Shown here: positions 35,813-45,777 of the stretch, one piece after another | Position numbering within the stretch: position 1 is the first letter of the stretch | Layout: every line of letters starts with the position of its first letter | NCBI RefSeq assembly: GCF_001598695.1 | Contig: NZ_BCZK01000004.1 | Span: 310,001 to 374,000 of the forward strand | Direction: 5' to 3' | Source: Klebsiella oxytoca NBRC 105695 | GTDB lineage: Bacteria > Pseudomonadota > Gammaproteobacteria > Enterobacterales > Enterobacteriaceae | Length of the DNA: 64,000 bases | Notes under the pieces: generated by a model | The model's database searches: none | What the model saw: only the letters and a program-made list of their open reading frames with translations | What the model was told of the DNA's origin: nothing | Made by a program: the position numbers and the translations under genes

Positions 35813-37090
35813 ATGATGACAGTGATTGAACCACCATCTGTGCTTTCCAGTCCACAGCGCCGTAGCCAGGTGCTCCTGATGTTTTATCTGCCCGGGCAGT
35901 CCGTGACGCCCGAATGGCTGGGTAACCTCACCCAGGTTGATGAGGATACCGCCCGGCAGGACATCGCGGAGACGGGACGCGAAATTCAGCGTTATCACCG
36001 CTTGACCCTGACTTCACAAGCGGACGGCAGCTATCGGATGGAAGGCGCCGCGCTCGATCAACGCTTATGCCTGCTGCACGGCCTGCGCCGCGGGCTGCGC
36101 CTGTGCCCGCATTTTGTCAGCCACCATTTTACCCCGGCTCTGAAAACGCAGCTTAAACAGCAAGGTATCGCACGCACGCTCTATGATGACACCAATCTTC
36201 AGGCATTGGTCAACCGCTGCTCGCGCGCCCTGAACCGGCAGTTTGACTGCCGCGACGTGCATTTTCTGCGTCTTTATTTACAGTATTGTTTGCTGCAGCA
36301 CCACCTTGGGCAGAGTCCCTCTTTCACTCACGAGCAGCAGCGCTGGGCGCAGGCCGCCGCCGAATTTGCCCTCGCGGAGGAGATTGTCCGCCACTGGCAG
36401 CGGCGGGTTGCGGCAGCGCCCCACGCAGGAGAACAGCTGTTTTTGACCCTGCTGTTTATGCTGTTGAAAACTCCCGATCCTATTCGCGATGGTCATCAGC
36501 AGGATCGACGTCTGCATCTGGCTATATCTGGCCTGATTCACCGCTTTCAGAACCTGGCGGGTCGTCCGTTTAGCGATGAACAGGGGCTCAGCGATCAACT
36601 CTATATCCACCTCTCGCAGGCGTTACATCGCAGCGTTTTCGCTATCGGTATCGATAACGCGCTGCCGGAGGAAATTGGCCGTCTTTATCCCCGCCTGATG
36701 CGCACCACCCAGGCCGCACTGGAGGAGTTTGAAGCCAGCTGGCAAGTGCGGTTTAGCCAGGAGGAAGTCAGCCTGATCGCGGTGATTTTCGGCGCATGGC
36801 TGATGCAAAAAAGCGATCTGCAAGAGAAGCAGGTGGTGCTGCTTACCGATGATAATCCGGATCTTGAGCAGTCGCTGGAGCAGCAGCTGCGCGAGTTAAC
36901 CCTGTTGCCGCTCAATATCAAGTATTTGAGCGTGAGCACCTTTCAGAAAGAGGGCGCCCCGAAGGAAGTGACGCTGATCGTCACTCCCTATACCACCGCG
37001 CTACCGCTGTTTTCACCGCCGCTGTTTCATGCTGAAGAGGCGTTCAGCGATCATCAGCAGCAGCAGATTTGCAAAATGCTGGAGGCCTAG
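35813..37090 (+). CDS. csiE: Stationary-phase inducible protein CsiE
   Basis: Cytoplasmic protein of 425 aa (E. coli 426) with PTS-regulation-like (PRD) domains in the C-terminal two thirds and an N-terminal helix-turn-helix-like segment (QVDEDTARQDIAETGREIQ). Known: csiE is induced by carbon starvation under sigma S and cAMP-CRP in E. coli; its target is unknown. The conserved PRD histidines expected around HRFQNLAGRPF and YIHLSQALHR are present. Its stop overlaps the convergent hcaT stop by CTAG. Confidence 0.92.
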   Translation: MMTVIEPPSVLSSPQRRSQVLLMFYLPGQSVTPEWLGNLTQVDEDTARQDIAETGREIQRYHRLTLTSQADGSYRMEGAALDQRLCLLHGLRRGLRLCPHFVSHHFTPALKTQLKQQGIARTLYDDTNLQALVNRCSRALNRQFDCRDVHFLRLYLQYCLLQHHLGQSPSFTHEQQRWAQAAAEFALAEEIVRHWQRRVAAAPHAGEQLFLTLLFMLLKTPDPIRDGHQQDRRLHLAISGLIHRFQNLAGRPFSDEQGLSDQLYIHLSQALHRSVFAIGIDNALPEEIGRLYPRLMRTTQAALEEFEASWQVRFSQEEVSLIAVIFGAWLMQKSDLQEKQVVLLTDDNPDLEQSLEQQLRELTLLPLNIKYLSVSTFQKEGAPKEVTLIVTPYTTALPLFSPPLFHAEEAFSDHQQQQICKMLEA

Positions 37091-38220
37091 GCTACCGCTT
37101 TTGGCCTCACCACCAGCGCCGGTAAGGCCACCAACGCCATTACCCAGAACACGCCCTGGTGCAGATGCTGGTAGAGGAAACCGGCAAATACCGTCATCAC
37201 CGCAATGCTGCCGCCCATCGCGACGGCGGAGTAGACCGCCTGCAGGCGGATCACTTCGCTGCCCTGACGCGCTGCGATATAGCGCATCGCCGCCAGATGG
37301 CACACCGTAAAGGTGCCGCAGTGGAGGATCTGCGCGACGATAAGCCAGGGTAGCGCCGTCGTCCAGCCCATCAACGTCCAGCGAATCAGCCCGCACACCG
37401 CGGACAGCAGCAGTAGATCGCGGGCGCTAAAGCGACGGAAGACTTTTTTGCTCAGCGCGAAAATCACCACTTCCGCCACCACGCCAAGCGACCACAGATA
37501 GCCCACCGCGGAGGCCGAATACCCCGCCTCCTGCCAGTAGATAGCGCTAAATCCGTAGTAGGCGGCGTGCGCTCCCTGCAGCAAACAGACGCAGGCGAGG
37601 AAGCGCCAGCTTTGCCGCACCAGCGTAAGCCAGGCCGCCAGGCCGGCCGCTTCCTGCTGGCGGGACTCTCCCTGCGGCTGCACCGACGGTTTCAGCAGCA
37701 TGCCGAGCAGCATTGAAGCAATACCGACGCTGAGCATCACCAGTATCATCCGGTAGTCATACAGGCTGACCAGCTTCCCGGTTAGCGCCGAACCAATGAC
37801 GAAAGCTATCGATCCCCACAGACGCACGCGCCCGTAGTCCATGGTGATCTGCTTTTGCCAGGTATTCGCCAGCGCGTCGGTGAGCGGCACCAGCGGCGAG
37901 AAAAAGAGGTTAAAGCCGACGATAATCACCATTAGCCAGGCGACATGATGGCCGACCCAAAATGCGAGCGCAAAAAGCAGCGTCAGCAAAGCCAGAATGC
38001 GTAGAGAAGAGATCAGTCGGGACGGGTCGCTGACCCGCGGCGCAATCAGCAGGCTGCCAAGAAAACGCGACACCAGCCCGGCGCCGAGCAGCATACCGAT
38101 GGTTTCCGGCGTCAGGCCAAGTCCGGAAAGCCAGACGCTCCAGAAAGGCAGGAAGATACCGTAGCTAAAGAAATAGGTGAAGTAACTAAGCGCCAGCCAG
38201 CGCGTGGAGTGTAAGACCAT
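37087..38220 (-). CDS. hcaT: HcaT-type MFS transporter (3-phenylpropionate permease)
   Basis: Twelve-helix major facilitator protein of 377 aa. The start at 38220 (MVLHSTRWLALSYFTYF) matches E. coli HcaT; 23 open codons lie upstream. Seen: PFWSVWLSGLGLTPETIG, DYGRVRLWGSIAFVIGSALTG and HCGTFTVCHLAAMRYI, all near-identical to HcaT. Known: assigned as a 3-phenylpropionate/cinnamate transporter in E. coli, where the hca catabolic genes follow. No hca catabolic gene is in this window, so the substrate here is uncertain. Confidence 0.93.
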   Translation of the reverse strand: MVLHSTRWLALSYFTYFFSYGIFLPFWSVWLSGLGLTPETIGMLLGAGLVSRFLGSLLIAPRVSDPSRLISSLRILALLTLLFALAFWVGHHVAWLMVIIVGFNLFFSPLVPLTDALANTWQKQITMDYGRVRLWGSIAFVIGSALTGKLVSLYDYRMILVMLSVGIASMLLGMLLKPSVQPQGESRQQEAAGLAAWLTLVRQSWRFLACVCLLQGAHAAYYGFSAIYWQEAGYSASAVGYLWSLGVVAEVVIFALSKKVFRRFSARDLLLLSAVCGLIRWTLMGWTTALPWLIVAQILHCGTFTVCHLAAMRYIAARQGSEVIRLQAVYSAVAMGGSIAVMTVFAGFLYQHLHQGVFWVMALVALPALVVRPKAVA

Positions 38221-38297
38221 GATTCCCTCCCGAATGGAGGCGACAGTCTGGCGATAAAGCGGGGCGGGTGCAAGATGCCCTCGCCCCAAAAATGGCG

Positions 38298-39134
38298 CTA
38301 CTCGCGCCCCTGAACGTCTATTTTTAGCGAAAAATTCAGCGTATCTCCGGTGCCCAAAACCCGCAGCCCCGGCTGGCCGTCCATGTTATGGGCGTTTACC
38401 GGGTGAGTTTGCGGCTCGAGGCAAAGGAACGGTTCACCCTGCATTCTAAAGAGCATCAACCACGAAGTTTGCGAAAGAATTGCGATATTCATCACATTAC
38501 TTACTATCCTCGCTCGTCCACTCCAGCCGGAATAGCCGACGTTTAGCCAGCGATCCTCACCGTACTGCGGGTGACTGAAATCGGCATAGCCGGGAAGAGG
38601 GCTTTGCCAGTTCAGAGGAAGGTGCTGTTCCCCTTCCGGCCAGTAGCCACTGGCGGCAAACTGCACCGTGCTGCGCTTATCAAAGGAGAAAAAGGGATGA
38701 AAACCGCAGCCGTAGGGGATAGGCGTGCTACCGCAGTGGGTAAGCGTCAGCGACGCTATCAGTTGGTTACGCAGCAACTGATAGCGGATCTGCGCCAGGT
38801 AATCGAAACCGCAGACATGTTGCCGACGCAGCTGTAACACGCAAAAATCGCCGCCGCGCGCAATGATATCCCAGCACTGCAGCCAACCGTCGCCGTGGAG
38901 AAAAAAATGCGCGTCGGCGTGGTGACGTGGCAGGACTATCTCGCGGCCCTGAAAAATGAAGCGATTTCCGGCAACGCGATTGGCCATCGGCAGCATCGGA
39001 AACATGCCGCCAGCGGGATTTTCATATAGCACCGGCGCCTGATATTGCCGCGAGAATAAACTTTGCACTTTGCCGCCCAGAGAAGAGACGCACATCCGCA
39101 GATGCGCGTTCTCCATAATCCACTCTTCCGCCAT
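38298..39134 (-). CDS. yphB: Aldose 1-epimerase-like protein YphB
   Basis: Galactose-mutarotase fold protein of 278 aa in the cytoplasm. Seen: MANRVAGNRFIFQGRE and FFLHGDGWLQCWD, the latter carrying the active-site His, plus GCGFHPFFSFD and a late acidic PFLCLEPQTHPVNA block with the likely catalytic Glu; these correspond to YphB of E. coli. Its ATG overlaps the MFS stop as TAATG, so it is coupled to the sugar porter. Inferred role: interconverts anomers of the imported sugar. Substrate unknown. Confidence 0.88.
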   Translation of the reverse strand: MAEEWIMENAHLRMCVSSLGGKVQSLFSRQYQAPVLYENPAGGMFPMLPMANRVAGNRFIFQGREIVLPRHHADAHFFLHGDGWLQCWDIIARGGDFCVLQLRRQHVCGFDYLAQIRYQLLRNQLIASLTLTHCGSTPIPYGCGFHPFFSFDKRSTVQFAASGYWPEGEQHLPLNWQSPLPGYADFSHPQYGEDRWLNVGYSGWSGRARIVSNVMNIAILSQTSWLMLFRMQGEPFLCLEPQTHPVNAHNMDGQPGLRVLGTGDTLNFSLKIDVQGRE

Positions 39135-40570
39135 TAGCGCGTCGGCTCCTGCTTCGCCGCATTAACGCCCGTATGGCGTTGCGCCAGCTGTTCTTCCAGG
39201 GCTTCGAGAGTGATCCCCTTTGTTTCCGGCACGTTGCGCAGAATATAGAGATAGCCGGCAGCGCAAATGATGCCATACAGCAAGAAGCTGCCCGCCGCGC
39301 CCAGTCCGGCATTAAGCAGAGGGAAAGTGTAGGTTAACAAGAAACAGGCAATCCACAGCGCCAGGGTACCTAAAGACATGGCGAGTCCGCGAACGCGGTT
39401 GGGGAAGATTTCAGCCAGCAGTACCCAGGTGACCGGCGCCAGGGTCAAGGCGTAAATGGCAATAGCCGCCAGCACCAGCAGCAGTACCGGCCAGCCCATA
39501 ATGCCCATGGCGTAAGCGCCGGCAATCAGCACATAGATCAGCGTCAAGCCTGAAGCGCCAAGCAGCATCAGTTTACGGCGGCCGATTTTATCCACCAGCG
39601 GCAGCGCGGCGAGGGTAAATACCAGGTTTACAACCCCCGTCGCGACGATCGATTTAAGCGTGCTGTTAATATCGAAGCCCGCTGAGGCAAAAATCTCCTG
39701 TGCGTAGTTAAAGATGACGTTGATTCCGCACCACTGCTGGAAAACGGCGAGAACCATGCCAATGATAACGATCGGTTTCACCTGCGGAGCCAGCAGTGCG
39801 CCATAGGATACTTTATGGTTATCTTTTTCCAGCGTGTGCGCAATGTCGCGTAATATTCTGTCGGCATAGTCGGCAGAACCAATACGTTCCAGCGCGGCTC
39901 GGGCACGCTCAGGCTTACCGGCTTTCATAAGCCAGCGCGGCGATTCGGGAACAAAAAACATCAGTACCAGAAACGCCAGCGCCGGAACCAGTTCTGCGCC
40001 GAACATCCAGCGCCAGCCCATCTGCCCGTTCCAGGTTTCTACAATCATTTGCTGCGTCGCCCCCGTCTCTACGGGTTCCGCAATCATCAGGTTAATAAGC
40101 TGAGCGGCCAGCACGCCAATCACGATAGTGAGCTGGTTGACCGCAACAAAGCGCCCTCTTTTTTCTGCCGGGCTGACTTCGGCGATGTAAAGCGGGCTGA
40201 GAGCGGATGCCAGACCAATCCCCACGCCGCCCACAATGCGGTAAACCACAAACATGTCGAAACTGCTGGCGACCGCCGTCCCCCACGCCGACGCGCTGAA
40301 CAGCACGGCGGAAAGTATTAAGGGCAGCTTGCGCCCGAGTTTATCGGCGCACCATCCCGAGATTAATGCGCCGAAAACGCAGCCCACCAGCGCCGAACTC
40401 ATAGCCCAGCCGGATTGTGCCGGGTCGGTAATGGAAAACCAGGCTTCATAAAATGGCTTAGCGCCGCCGATGACTACCCAGTCATAGCCAAACAGTAAAC
40501 CACCGCAGGCGGCGACCAGACAGATAGTCCAGACGTAGCCCATTTTGAGATGTGTCTGCGCGTTATTCAT
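39134..40570 (-). CDS. MFS sugar porter (XylE/GalP-like) within the yph cluster
   Basis: Twelve-helix proton-sugar symporter of 478 aa. The start at 40570 has AGAGGAA upstream and gives MNNAQTHLKMGYVW; the longer open frame lacks an RBS. Seen: FGYDWVVIGGA in helix 1, ADKLGRKLPL, PESPRWLMK, QQWCGINVIFNYA in helix 7, DKIGRRKLML and PETKG at the end, all sugar-porter signatures. It lies between yphG and yphB, where E. coli has yphC and the ABC importer yphDEF. Inferred: the cluster uses a single MFS porter instead of the ABC system. Confidence 0.92.
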   Translation of the reverse strand: MNNAQTHLKMGYVWTICLVAACGGLLFGYDWVVIGGAKPFYEAWFSITDPAQSGWAMSSALVGCVFGALISGWCADKLGRKLPLILSAVLFSASAWGTAVASSFDMFVVYRIVGGVGIGLASALSPLYIAEVSPAEKRGRFVAVNQLTIVIGVLAAQLINLMIAEPVETGATQQMIVETWNGQMGWRWMFGAELVPALAFLVLMFFVPESPRWLMKAGKPERARAALERIGSADYADRILRDIAHTLEKDNHKVSYGALLAPQVKPIVIIGMVLAVFQQWCGINVIFNYAQEIFASAGFDINSTLKSIVATGVVNLVFTLAALPLVDKIGRRKLMLLGASGLTLIYVLIAGAYAMGIMGWPVLLLVLAAIAIYALTLAPVTWVLLAEIFPNRVRGLAMSLGTLALWIACFLLTYTFPLLNAGLGAAGSFLLYGIICAAGYLYILRNVPETKGITLEALEEQLAQRHTGVNAAKQEPTR

Positions 40571-40640
40571 AATGATTCCTCTATAAGGGAAACGCAGGGA
40601 ACAGTAGGGTACAGGCGAGCCAGGCCCGCCCATTTGAGGT

Positions 40641-43600
40641 TCAGGAAAAAATGCCGCTTTGCAGGGCATGACGAATCAAATGCGCCTTATCATGAGCCGG
40701 GTTCAGTTGCAGAAGCCGCTGCATCGCCTGCTGGCTGGCGGATACATTCCCCAGCCCCAGATGGCCCAGCGCTTCAATAAACAAGCAGTGCTGCTGATGT
40801 TGCTGCTGCGCTGAGACATCAAGCACCACCAAATCCGGAAGAGAGACGGCAAAAAAGTCGGCTTGCGGAACGTCATCCCGATGCTGCCCGGCCCAGGTGA
40901 TAAAATTCTGGAAGTGCTGCTCGGCCTGCGCCGGGTTACCGCTCTTACGCAGCGCGATGCCCTGCCAGAAAAGGTAATCAGCGGGCTGATCGTTGTAGTA
41001 ACGCCCGGCGTCCAGCGTTGAGCCTCCTTGTAGGGCAAGCTGATAATATTCCTCTGCCTGCTGCGCATCCCCAGCCTGTTCCGTGCAGTAGCCCAGCAAA
41101 TACCAGATATCGTTGTCCGTCTGCCCGGGCAGTCGCCCCTCCCCCAGATTATCGGGATAGCGTAATGCGTCTTTCAGACAGTCCGCAGCCTGCCTAAACG
41201 CCTCGCGTTCAATAAACTGCAAAGCCCGATGCAGCTGATTGAGCAAATACTGACCGGTGATTTTCCCTTCCCCGCCTTCCCAGGGATGAAACACGCGCGT
41301 ACCGAGAATAGCGGCGGCATCGGCATAATGGCCGGAAGCATTCCACAGGCTTAGCAGCTCAGCGGTCAGATCGTCCCGCTTCAGCACCACCGATTTGCGC
41401 GCCGCCAGCTTCTCCAGTCGTTCGTTTACCGGCGTACCCAGTGATTTTTGCAGAAAATCAAGCTCAAAGAGGAAGCGCGCGTTTTCGGGCTCAAGCTCTA
41501 CGGCGCGCTGTAGATAAGCCAGCGCCTGCGCTGCATCTTGTTGTTTGTTCCAGGCGTAAACCCCGAGCAGGCGATGAGCGGGCGCATAGTCGGGTGATTT
41601 TGCCAGCGTCTCGCGCCAGCAACTGACCGCCTCTTCATAGCGTCGTTTGCTGTACCAGAAGCAACCGAGCAGATAGCGGGCGAAAGCGCTGTCGCTCAGG
41701 GTTTGCAGCATCTGAACTTCATCGAGCGTATTGGGGAAACGCACTTTTTGCGGATGGCAGCGCTCGGCTTCGGCAATCAACCATTGCCGTTTATTTGCGT
41801 CATCGCTTAACGAGGCTCGCCACAGCATCGGCAGCGCTTCCTGGCAATCCAGCACCTCAAGCATCTCTTTCGCCGCCTGCTTCTGTCCGATAGAAAGCAG
41901 CCAGCCCGCCAGCAGGCTGCCGTTGATCCCTCTGCGCCCCGTTACCCGCAGTAGGTTCTCTCGCGCTTCGTCGCTGGGCTCAATCATCCAGCGCGCGCAG
42001 TGCAGCGGATAGCTCAACGGGTATTGTTTAAGACAGGCGAAAATATACTCCTGCGCCGCTTTCGTCCGCCCGCTGTCCGCTAACGCCAGCGCTTTCAGCC
42101 CCATAGCCAGATGGTTGCTGGCGTTGAACTGCAGACTGGTGTTGACCTTTTCCAGCGCGTCGGCCGTATCACCACGCTTCATCGCCAGCCTTGCCAGCGC
42201 CCACCATGCAGCATCGCGGCAGTTACCGCTCCAGGATGCTTTGTAATAGTGATCCCAGGCGCCTTGTTCATCTCCCTGCCTTTCCAGCGCGCTGGCAAGC
42301 AGCATACTGGCTTCGCCATCGCGCGGATTTTTATTCAGACGATGGGCGCGAAGTAGCGCGGCGCGGGAGCATTGCTCCGCTAAAACCCAGTCGGCCTGGT
42401 TAAACGCCAGCGTCCCGAGGGCAACATTATTGCGATAATCCTGCGGATCGAGGGCTATCGCCCGGCGATAGTAATCTGCGGCATAGCGGCTGGCGTGATT
42501 GTATTGTTCAAGATGCTGGCCGATAAAATAGAGCTCATCACCGTTGTGAATCTCTTCCGGCATCGCTGGCGCTGAGGCCGGTTCGGGCAGCGGCGTCTGC
42601 TGAGTAATATGTTCGTGATAATCCAGTAGCACTTGCTTGTCTGCACTTTTCACCTTGATGGTCAAGCGACCGACGTCATGTTCCGGCAGCGTATGCCGCC
42701 AACTCTCGCCGGGCTTCAGCGTAAGCTGAGTTTCATACAGCGGCTGCTGTTCAGCACTGAGTTCAACAACGATATTTTCCAGCGGCGCAATGGCGTAAAC
42801 GCCGAGCTGTAGCTGCTCAGACTCGCGAACCAGCTTCAGCGCCAGCTGCGTATTGGCATTTTGCACCATTCCCAGCTCGCTATAGGGAAGGAAATTTTGC
42901 ACAAAAATCTTCTCTTCATAAGGCGCAAGCCAGGTAAAGTCAGGCTGGTTATCGGTGTAGACGCCAGTCATCAGCTCAATATAAGGGCCATTTTCGTCGG
43001 TCAGATTGCGGTCCCATGCCTGGCCAAAGTCGCCATAGCCCCAGCTCCACTGTTTTTTGCCCGGAGAGATGTGATGATCGGCAACATGCAGTAGCCCACC
43101 GCGCTCGTCATGGTGATAAGCGCCGACAAAATCGTAATCCGATTTCTCCGCCATATACGAGGTGGGCACAGGAACGTTTTTATAACGGGAGATATCGACG
43201 CCCGCAGAATAGTCGACTTTGTAGTAGGTACCGGTGGCAATAGGGAAAGCGGAAACATCGCGCTTGCCGTGATCGAACACGGCGGTGACGTCGGGCGGGA
43301 AAACGCTCTGGTGAGCATCGCCGCCTTTTACCGCCGGGTTGGCCCACCACAGGAAATGGCGCGGCGTGGCGTTACCATTAAAGACCTTACCGGTAATTTC
43401 AATCAGCGCGCGGTCAGGATAGAGAGTAAACCCGGTCATGACCTGCAAACCGCGCATGGGCTCCGCTTCCCCCATCCATACGGTCTGCACGCCGTTTTCC
43501 CCGCACTGGATCGAAAAGTCGACCGGCATAAAGGTCGTCGGGCGATGATGCTGCGGCCAGTTGAACTCGATACCGCCGGAGATCCATGGCCCCAGCAGCC

Positions 43601-43916
43601 CCACCAGGGCGGGCTTCACAACTTCATTGTAATACACGAAATCGCGCTGTTTAACCTTGTCATACGCCCGATGTATACGGCCGCCGAGTTCCGGTAACAG
43701 CATAATTCGAATGAAATCATTCTCCATCCATACTGCCTGATAATCGCGCATCTCACGTTCGCCGGTCAGGGTGTCAATCACGCCGTAGGGATAGACGTTA
43801 CCTGAAGAACCTTGATAAACGCGTTTTTCCAGAAACATGGGGTTCGGATCCTCCGCCCCCGTTGTCCACGTAGGTAATGTAATTATTTCCTGCCAGACCT
43901 TAACCGAACCGTACAT
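40641..43916 (-). CDS. yphG: YphG: DUF5107 domain fused to TPR repeats
   Basis: Large cytoplasmic protein (1091 aa; E. coli YphG about 1093). The ATG at 43916 has GGAGG 4 bases upstream. Seen: residues about 1-440 form a DUF5107 domain with the mutarotase-like strand LPELGGRI, GGIEFNWPQHHRP, LWWANPAVKGG and GPYIELMTG followed by DNQPDFTWL; these conserved His, Glu and Asp residues look like an active site. From about 470 to the end are many TPR units (such as ADYYRRAIALDPQDY). No signal peptide. Function is unknown; a carbohydrate-binding or hydrolytic role is inferred from the fold and from the operon with a sugar porter and an epimerase. Confidence 0.88.
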   Translation of the reverse strand: MYGSVKVWQEIITLPTWTTGAEDPNPMFLEKRVYQGSSGNVYPYGVIDTLTGEREMRDYQAVWMENDFIRIMLLPELGGRIHRAYDKVKQRDFVYYNEVVKPALVGLLGPWISGGIEFNWPQHHRPTTFMPVDFSIQCGENGVQTVWMGEAEPMRGLQVMTGFTLYPDRALIEITGKVFNGNATPRHFLWWANPAVKGGDAHQSVFPPDVTAVFDHGKRDVSAFPIATGTYYKVDYSAGVDISRYKNVPVPTSYMAEKSDYDFVGAYHHDERGGLLHVADHHISPGKKQWSWGYGDFGQAWDRNLTDENGPYIELMTGVYTDNQPDFTWLAPYEEKIFVQNFLPYSELGMVQNANTQLALKLVRESEQLQLGVYAIAPLENIVVELSAEQQPLYETQLTLKPGESWRHTLPEHDVGRLTIKVKSADKQVLLDYHEHITQQTPLPEPASAPAMPEEIHNGDELYFIGQHLEQYNHASRYAADYYRRAIALDPQDYRNNVALGTLAFNQADWVLAEQCSRAALLRAHRLNKNPRDGEASMLLASALERQGDEQGAWDHYYKASWSGNCRDAAWWALARLAMKRGDTADALEKVNTSLQFNASNHLAMGLKALALADSGRTKAAQEYIFACLKQYPLSYPLHCARWMIEPSDEARENLLRVTGRRGINGSLLAGWLLSIGQKQAAKEMLEVLDCQEALPMLWRASLSDDANKRQWLIAEAERCHPQKVRFPNTLDEVQMLQTLSDSAFARYLLGCFWYSKRRYEEAVSCWRETLAKSPDYAPAHRLLGVYAWNKQQDAAQALAYLQRAVELEPENARFLFELDFLQKSLGTPVNERLEKLAARKSVVLKRDDLTAELLSLWNASGHYADAAAILGTRVFHPWEGGEGKITGQYLLNQLHRALQFIEREAFRQAADCLKDALRYPDNLGEGRLPGQTDNDIWYLLGYCTEQAGDAQQAEEYYQLALQGGSTLDAGRYYNDQPADYLFWQGIALRKSGNPAQAEQHFQNFITWAGQHRDDVPQADFFAVSLPDLVVLDVSAQQQHQQHCLFIEALGHLGLGNVSASQQAMQRLLQLNPAHDKAHLIRHALQSGIFS

Positions 43917-43975
43917 GACGCCTCCACTAAACAAAGTAAGGTAAAATTCGCTATGAGAGGAGTTTATATCGTCAC

Positions 43976-43986
43976 TTAGCTGCTAA
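43976..43986. promoter_or_regulatory. Palindrome in the divergent yphG-yphH gap
   Basis: Perfect inverted repeat TTAGC-T-GCTAA near the middle of the 112-bp control region. A candidate operator for YphH, which would then control both itself and the yphG operon. Next to it on the minus strand is TATAAA, a possible -10 for yphG. No binding data. Confidence 0.4.
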
Positions 43987-44028
43987 AATGCGCAATGCTC
44001 ACGCAATAAAGTTAAGGGAGTTAAGTGT

Positions 44029-45225
44029 ATGCAGCGTACCGGTTTAAATAATGCCCGGGTCAGACAGGCCAATAAATCCATTTTTTTGGCTCATCTCTGG
44101 CGGGAGAAGCAGCTGAGTAAATCCCAGCTTTCTCAGCTCACCGGACTCTCTATTCCGGCGGTGAGCAATATTCTTGAAGAGCTGCTCAGCGAGGGACTGA
44201 TCGATCACTCCACGGAAAAAATGAGCAAACGCGGCGTGAACAGCGGAAGCTACCAGATCCCCGCGCGCGGAGCCTGGACGCTATGCATGAATATTACGCC
44301 GACCAGTATTGAGTATCAGCTTGCCGATGCCCGTCTACTGGCGGTTGACGGCCACCAGCATTTGCCCATCGATGCCCCTACGCCGCAGGCCCTTCTGGAG
44401 GCCATCGTGGAATGCTGGCGGCGTATCCACCGCCTCTACCCGCAGCACAGCATCAATCTCGCCCTTGGCGTCCATGGTCAGGTTGATCCGATCACCGGCG
44501 TTTCACAAACCATGCCCCAGGCGCGCTGGAAAACGCCGATTGAAATAAAGTATCTGCTGGAAGAACAGCTCGGCGTGCAGGTACGGGTAGATAATGACTG
44601 CGTGATGCTGGCGCTGGCGGAGAAATGGCAGCATCCGGGCCCACAACCGGATTTTTGCGTGATCAACGTCGATTACGGTATTGGATCATCGTTTGTGATT
44701 AACGATCAGATTTATCGAGGAAGCCTCTACGGCAGCGGGCAGATTGGACACACGATTGTGAACCCTGACGGCAAAGCCTGCGACTGCGGGAGATATGGCT
44801 GTCTTGAAACCGTAGCCTCCCTCAGCGCGTTGAAAAAACAGGCGCGGATGTGGCTTAAAACCCAGCCTGAGGCGCAGCGATCTCCGGAGCAGTTAACCAC
44901 GGCATCGCTCATTGAGGCCTGGGAACAGGGAGACGTGCATATTCGCGCATGGGTTGATAACGCCGCCAACGCTATTGGCTTAAGTCTTTATAATTTCTTA
45001 AATATTTTGAATATTAACCAGATCTGGCTATACGGTCGCAGCTGTGCTTTTGGCGAACAGTGGCTGGAGAGTATCGTCAAACAAACCGGCTTTAATCCGT
45101 TTGACCACGGCGATACGCCGAGAGCGCATGCCACCCAAATCGGTTTTGGCACACTGACCCGCGCTCAGCAGCTGATGGGGATCGGTTATCTGTATGTTGA
45201 GGAGCAACTGCAGACGCTGCGTTAA
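44029..45225 (+). CDS. yphH: ROK-family transcriptional regulator YphH
   Basis: Mlc/NagC-like regulator of 398 aa. Seen: N-terminal winged helix (about residues 18-70, [21 protein letters not shown]), an ROK sugar-binding domain with GVHGQVDP and [12 protein letters not shown], and the zinc motif CDCGRYGC with Cys251, Cys253 and Cys258. An AAGGGAG RBS stands 8 bases before the ATG. It is divergent from yphG, as in E. coli. Inferred: represses the yphG-MFS-yphB operon until the unknown sugar or its phosphate binds. Confidence 0.92.
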   Translation: MQRTGLNNARVRQANKSIFLAHLWREKQLSKSQLSQLTGLSIPAVSNILEELLSEGLIDHSTEKMSKRGVNSGSYQIPARGAWTLCMNITPTSIEYQLADARLLAVDGHQHLPIDAPTPQALLEAIVECWRRIHRLYPQHSINLALGVHGQVDPITGVSQTMPQARWKTPIEIKYLLEEQLGVQVRVDNDCVMLALAEKWQHPGPQPDFCVINVDYGIGSSFVINDQIYRGSLYGSGQIGHTIVNPDGKACDCGRYGCLETVASLSALKKQARMWLKTQPEAQRSPEQLTTASLIEAWEQGDVHIRAWVDNAANAIGLSLYNFLNILNINQIWLYGRSCAFGEQWLESIVKQTGFNPFDHGDTPRAHATQIGFGTLTRAQQLMGIGYLYVEEQLQTLR

Positions 45226-45299
45226 TCGTCAGGGGGACGTGGCGGAGCGCAAATTTGTGTATTACGTTTAAATCACACGTCTCTCATAACGAGCTGATC

Positions 45300-45722
45300 A
45301 TGAACACTCTACGCTACTTTGACTTTGGTTCCTCCCGCTCTCTGCTGCTGCTGATTGCGCGTATCGCGGTAGTGGTGCTGTTTATTCTTTTCGGTTATCC
45401 CAAGCTGCTCGGCTTTAGCGGCACGGTGCAGTATATGGCCTCCTCCGGCGCGCCGATGCCAACGCTTGCGGCCATCATTGCCATTATTATGGAGGTGCCG
45501 GCGGCCATTTTAATTGTGCTGGGCTTTTTCACCCGCCCGCTGGCGGTGATCTTTATTTTTTATACTCTTGGCACCGCGGTGATTGGCCATCACTACTGGA
45601 ATATGTCCGGCGATGCGGTACTACCGAACATGATTAACTTCTGGAAAAACGTCAGTATTGCCGGAGCCTTCCTGCTGCTGGCAATAACCGGGCCCGGAGC
45701 GATTTCGCTCGACCGCCGCTAA
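45300..45722 (+). CDS. yphA: DoxX-family inner-membrane protein YphA
   Basis: Four-helix membrane protein of 140 aa. The ATG at 45300 ([14 protein letters not shown]) matches E. coli YphA; the upstream open codons lack an RBS. Seen: [37 protein letters not shown] and GHHYWNM. Known: DoxX proteins have been tied to thiol/redox stress in other bacteria; YphA itself is uncharacterised. In E. coli it sits next to yphB; here it is on the other side of the cluster, after yphH. Confidence 0.93.
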   Translation: MNTLRYFDFGSSRSLLLLIARIAVVVLFILFGYPKLLGFSGTVQYMASSGAPMPTLAAIIAIIMEVPAAILIVLGFFTRPLAVIFIFYTLGTAVIGHHYWNMSGDAVLPNMINFWKNVSIAGAFLLLAITGPGAISLDRR

Positions 45723-45733
45723 TCAACAGGCAC

Positions 45734-45761
45734 AAAAAAGGCCGCATCAGCGGCCTTTTTT
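45734..45761. terminator. Bidirectional terminator between yphA and glyA
   Basis: Perfect 12-bp stem AAAAAAGGCCGC / GCGGCCTTTTTT with a 4-base loop, T-run on both strands; serves the converging yphA and glyA transcripts. Confidence 0.93.
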
Positions 45762-45777
45762 AGCTCAACGCTAACGC

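Noticed and set aside
38298-45225. The DUF5107 operon as a wholly new locus
   Set aside because: It matches E. coli yphB, yphG and yphH in content and in the divergent regulator; only the transporter and the position of yphA differ.
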